NCBI RefSeq assembly: GCF_900156575.1
Contig: NZ_FTNY01000004.1
Span: 248,001 to 312,000, forward strand
Direction: 5' to 3'
Length of the DNA stretch: 64,000 bases
DNA from: Chryseobacterium shigense
Lineage (GTDB): Bacteria > Bacteroidota > Bacteroidia > Flavobacteriales > Weeksellaceae
A model generated the notes under the pieces. That model ran no database searches. It was not told where the DNA came from and saw only the letters and a program-made list of their open reading frames with translations. Made by a program: the position numbers and the translations under genes. Of the stretch, positions 62,677 through 64,000 are shown in pieces (within the stretch, counting starts at the first letter, position 1; every line of letters begins with the position of its first letter).

Positions 62677-63225
62677 TTAGAATTTTACAGTTGGTACTTC
62701 TCTTTCTGCAATATGATCCAGTTCAAAGAAAGACGATTTTTCAAATTTGTACATATTCGCAATGATATTGCTTGGAAAAGATTCAACTAAAGTATTGTTT
62801 TCACGCACTGTTCCGTTGTAGTATCTTCTTGCTTTCTCCACATCATTTTCTATGGAAGTAAGTTCGCTTTGAAGTTGCTGAAAATTGGTGTTCGCTTTCA
62901 GATCAGGATACTGTTCTGCAACAGCGAATAAATTCATCATCGCCTGATTCAGGTTTTTCTCAGCCGCCTCTTTGGATTGAACAGAATCTGCCCCTACAGC
63001 CTGCGTTCTCGCTCTGATTACACTGTCAAGAGTTTCCCGTTCGTGGGTAGCATAGCCTTTCACTGTTTCTACAAGATTGGGAATAAGGTCATGGCGTTTT
63101 TTAAGCATCACATCAATACTGCTCCACGCTTCCTGAACCAGATTTCTCAGTTTTACAAGACGGTTGTAGATGGACACTGCGTAAAAAGCAAACGCTGCGA
63201 TTAAAGCAATAATAACTATACTCAT
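62677..63225 (-). CDS. lemA: LemA family protein
   Basis: The 182-residue protein has one N-terminal membrane helix (IVIIALIAAFAFYAVSIY) and the LemA helical bundle with the signatures VQEAWSSIDVMLKKRHDLIP and ARRYYNGTVRENNTLVESFP. It is membrane-anchored with most of the chain outside the cytoplasm. It is the first gene of a pair with DUF2207. Confidence 0.9.
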   Translation of the reverse strand: MSIVIIALIAAFAFYAVSIYNRLVKLRNLVQEAWSSIDVMLKKRHDLIPNLVETVKGYATHERETLDSVIRARTQAVGADSVQSKEAAEKNLNQAMMNLFAVAEQYPDLKANTNFQQLQSELTSIENDVEKARRYYNGTVRENNTLVESFPSNIIANMYKFEKSSFFELDHIAEREVPTVKF

Positions 63226-63395
63226 ACATTTTTATTTTATATCCATTAAAAGTACTGTTTTTTTGAATCGGAAATAGAAATTTAAGAATAGCCTGGAATT
63301 ATTTTAATTAAATTTCTTTTAAACCATTAAAAATATTGAATAGATGAAAGCAAAGTCAATCAAAATTTCGATCTTAAAAATTATGGTGATGCCAC

Positions 63396-63428
63396 AAAAA
63401 AAAGTATCCGGAAAAACCGAATACTTTC
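63396..63428 (-). terminator. Terminator of the NIL-domain gene
   Basis: Arms AAAGTATcCGG and CCGaATACTTT with a short A-rich loop. Confidence 0.7.
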
Positions 63429-63454
63429 TGTAATTAAAACTATATGAACCTCCC

Positions 63455-63772
63455 CTAAAAATACTTCCGGCAGTTGTATTCCACCATGGTATTTAAAAGT
63501 TTATTTTTATTCAGATAAAACTCCAGCTGCTGGTAGTCTTCTGAATTGACATTAATATACAATTGTACCGAACCAAAACTGTTTCCATTCACATATTCTA
63601 CATTGGCAGATAACACCCTGTGGCAGATCCCAAACTGATTGTAAATGGTATTCATCAAATGCTCAAATTTCATTTTGCCATTCAATTCTATTTCCAGGAT
63701 CAGTTCTTTTTTAGGCAGCCCGATTGTATTATTCGGTATTACCTGTAATGTTGGATTAGGTGTAATCATCAT
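63455..63772 (-). CDS. Stand-alone NIL-domain protein
   Basis: The 105-residue protein consists of one ACT-like fold: strand KKELILEIELN, helix KFEHLMNTIYNQFGI, strand RVLSANVEYVNGNSFGSVQL and a closing strand. It matches the NIL domain that forms the C-terminal methionine-sensing part of MetN ATPases. The ATPase part is not encoded upstream, so this is a free domain rather than a fragment; the start is one of two adjacent ATGs. It may bind methionine or a related ligand. A long palindrome lies upstream. Confidence 0.6.
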   Translation of the reverse strand: MMITPNPTLQVIPNNTIGLPKKELILEIELNGKMKFEHLMNTIYNQFGICHRVLSANVEYVNGNSFGSVQLYINVNSEDYQQLEFYLNKNKLLNTMVEYNCRKYF

Positions 63773-63834
63773 TAAACAATTTTTTGGTTAAACATTTTCT
63801 AGATCATGATTGCTCTCTTGCGTTAAATCTTTGA

Positions 63835-63864
63835 CAAAAGTATAAAAAATTATTAGTCCACCAA
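63835..63864 (-). promoter_or_regulatory. Putative promoter of the NIL-domain gene
   Basis: TTG (63864-63862), 19 bases, TACTTTTG (63842-63835) on the minus strand match the consensus. The -33 element lies in the loop of a long hairpin. Confidence 0.35.
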
Positions 63865-63884
63865 ATTAGTGGACTAATAATTTT
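63846..63884. terminator. Perfect 16-base hairpin near the window end
   Basis: Arms AAAATTATTAGTCCAC and GTGGACTAATAATTTT with a 7-base loop. It may end a gene beyond the window or act as an operator or mRNA structure for the NIL gene. The remaining bases to 64000 hold no supported gene. Confidence 0.65.
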
Positions 63885-64000
63885 AAATTTTAACATAATT
63901 TTTTTTAAGGGTATAATAGAAGCGAAGTATTTCCCACAAATTACAGGAAGATCACAGAATTTAAAATAAAAAATACCCCTAAAAATCATTCAAATCTTTA

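Noticed and set aside
63804..63989. 61-codon frame at the window end, minus strand
   Set aside because: It spans a perfect terminator-like hairpin and the putative NIL promoter, and its aromatic-rich sequence matches nothing recognisable.

Overview
The window looks like a chromosome segment of a flavobacterium of the family Weeksellaceae, most likely Chryseobacterium or a close relative. The evidence is AT-rich DNA, no Shine-Dalgarno sequences, several upstream regions matching the Bacteroidota promoter pattern TTG-N(about 19)-TAnnTTTG, and lineage-typical families: DUF6341/DUF6427, DUF4290, GLPGLI, a TonB receptor with a CarboxypepD_reg domain, a MurA with Asp in place of the active-site Cys, and Bacteroidota-type RiPP clusters. 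The taxon call is inference from gene content.

Layout. 0-4.2 kb: DEDDh exonuclease (5' truncated by the window edge), DUF2007 protein, FAA hydrolase, universal stress protein, DUF6341/DUF6427 membrane pair, DUF3109 protein. 4.2-13.5 kb (all minus): M16 protease, periplasmic LolA-like protein, trigger factor, and a lipoprotein/TonB-receptor pair with a His/Cys-rich small protein nearby. 13.7-21 kb (minus): ABC-F ATPase, DUF2235 hydrolase, and a compact run encoding an unknown protein, a 7-TM protein, a histidine kinase and a NarL-type response regulator; then a DUF5715 protein. Aquaporin Z follows at 21.2 kb.

22.1-27.1 kb is an accessory island. A complete grasp-with-spasm RiPP cluster (59-residue GG-leader precursor, ATP-grasp ligase, small coupled protein, SPASM protein without a radical-SAM cysteine motif, lipoprotein, GLPGLI protein) sits between a frameshifted secreted-protein gene and the ruins of an IS982-type transposase.

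27.1-44.7 kb: PD-(D/E)XK-like protein, secreted protein, LuxE-type acyltransferase, LpxH, QueD, two secreted proteins, a three-gene HTH module, a membrane-bound LuxR-type regulator, a thioesterase, the glyoxylate shunt (aceB-aceA) divergent from its probable XRE-type regulator with two palindromic operators, ComF, an alpha/beta hydrolase, Upp and Der. tRNA-Gln(TTG) lies at 44.7 kb.

44.9-53.2 kb is a class I lanthipeptide cluster: precursor-LanC-two CarboxypepD_reg proteins leftward, full-length LanB and a C39-peptidase ABC exporter rightward, from overlapping divergent promoters. In both RiPP operons a hairpin plus T-run separates the precursor gene from the first maturation gene. The lanthipeptide exporter is the only C39 transporter in the window and might also process the grasp-with-spasm precursor, which has a GG leader but no transporter of its own.

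53.4-64 kb: KatG, haem-binding-domain protein, DCC thiol oxidoreductase, secreted alpha-amylase, DUF4290-MurA operon, DUF2207/LemA pair, and a stand-alone NIL-domain protein.
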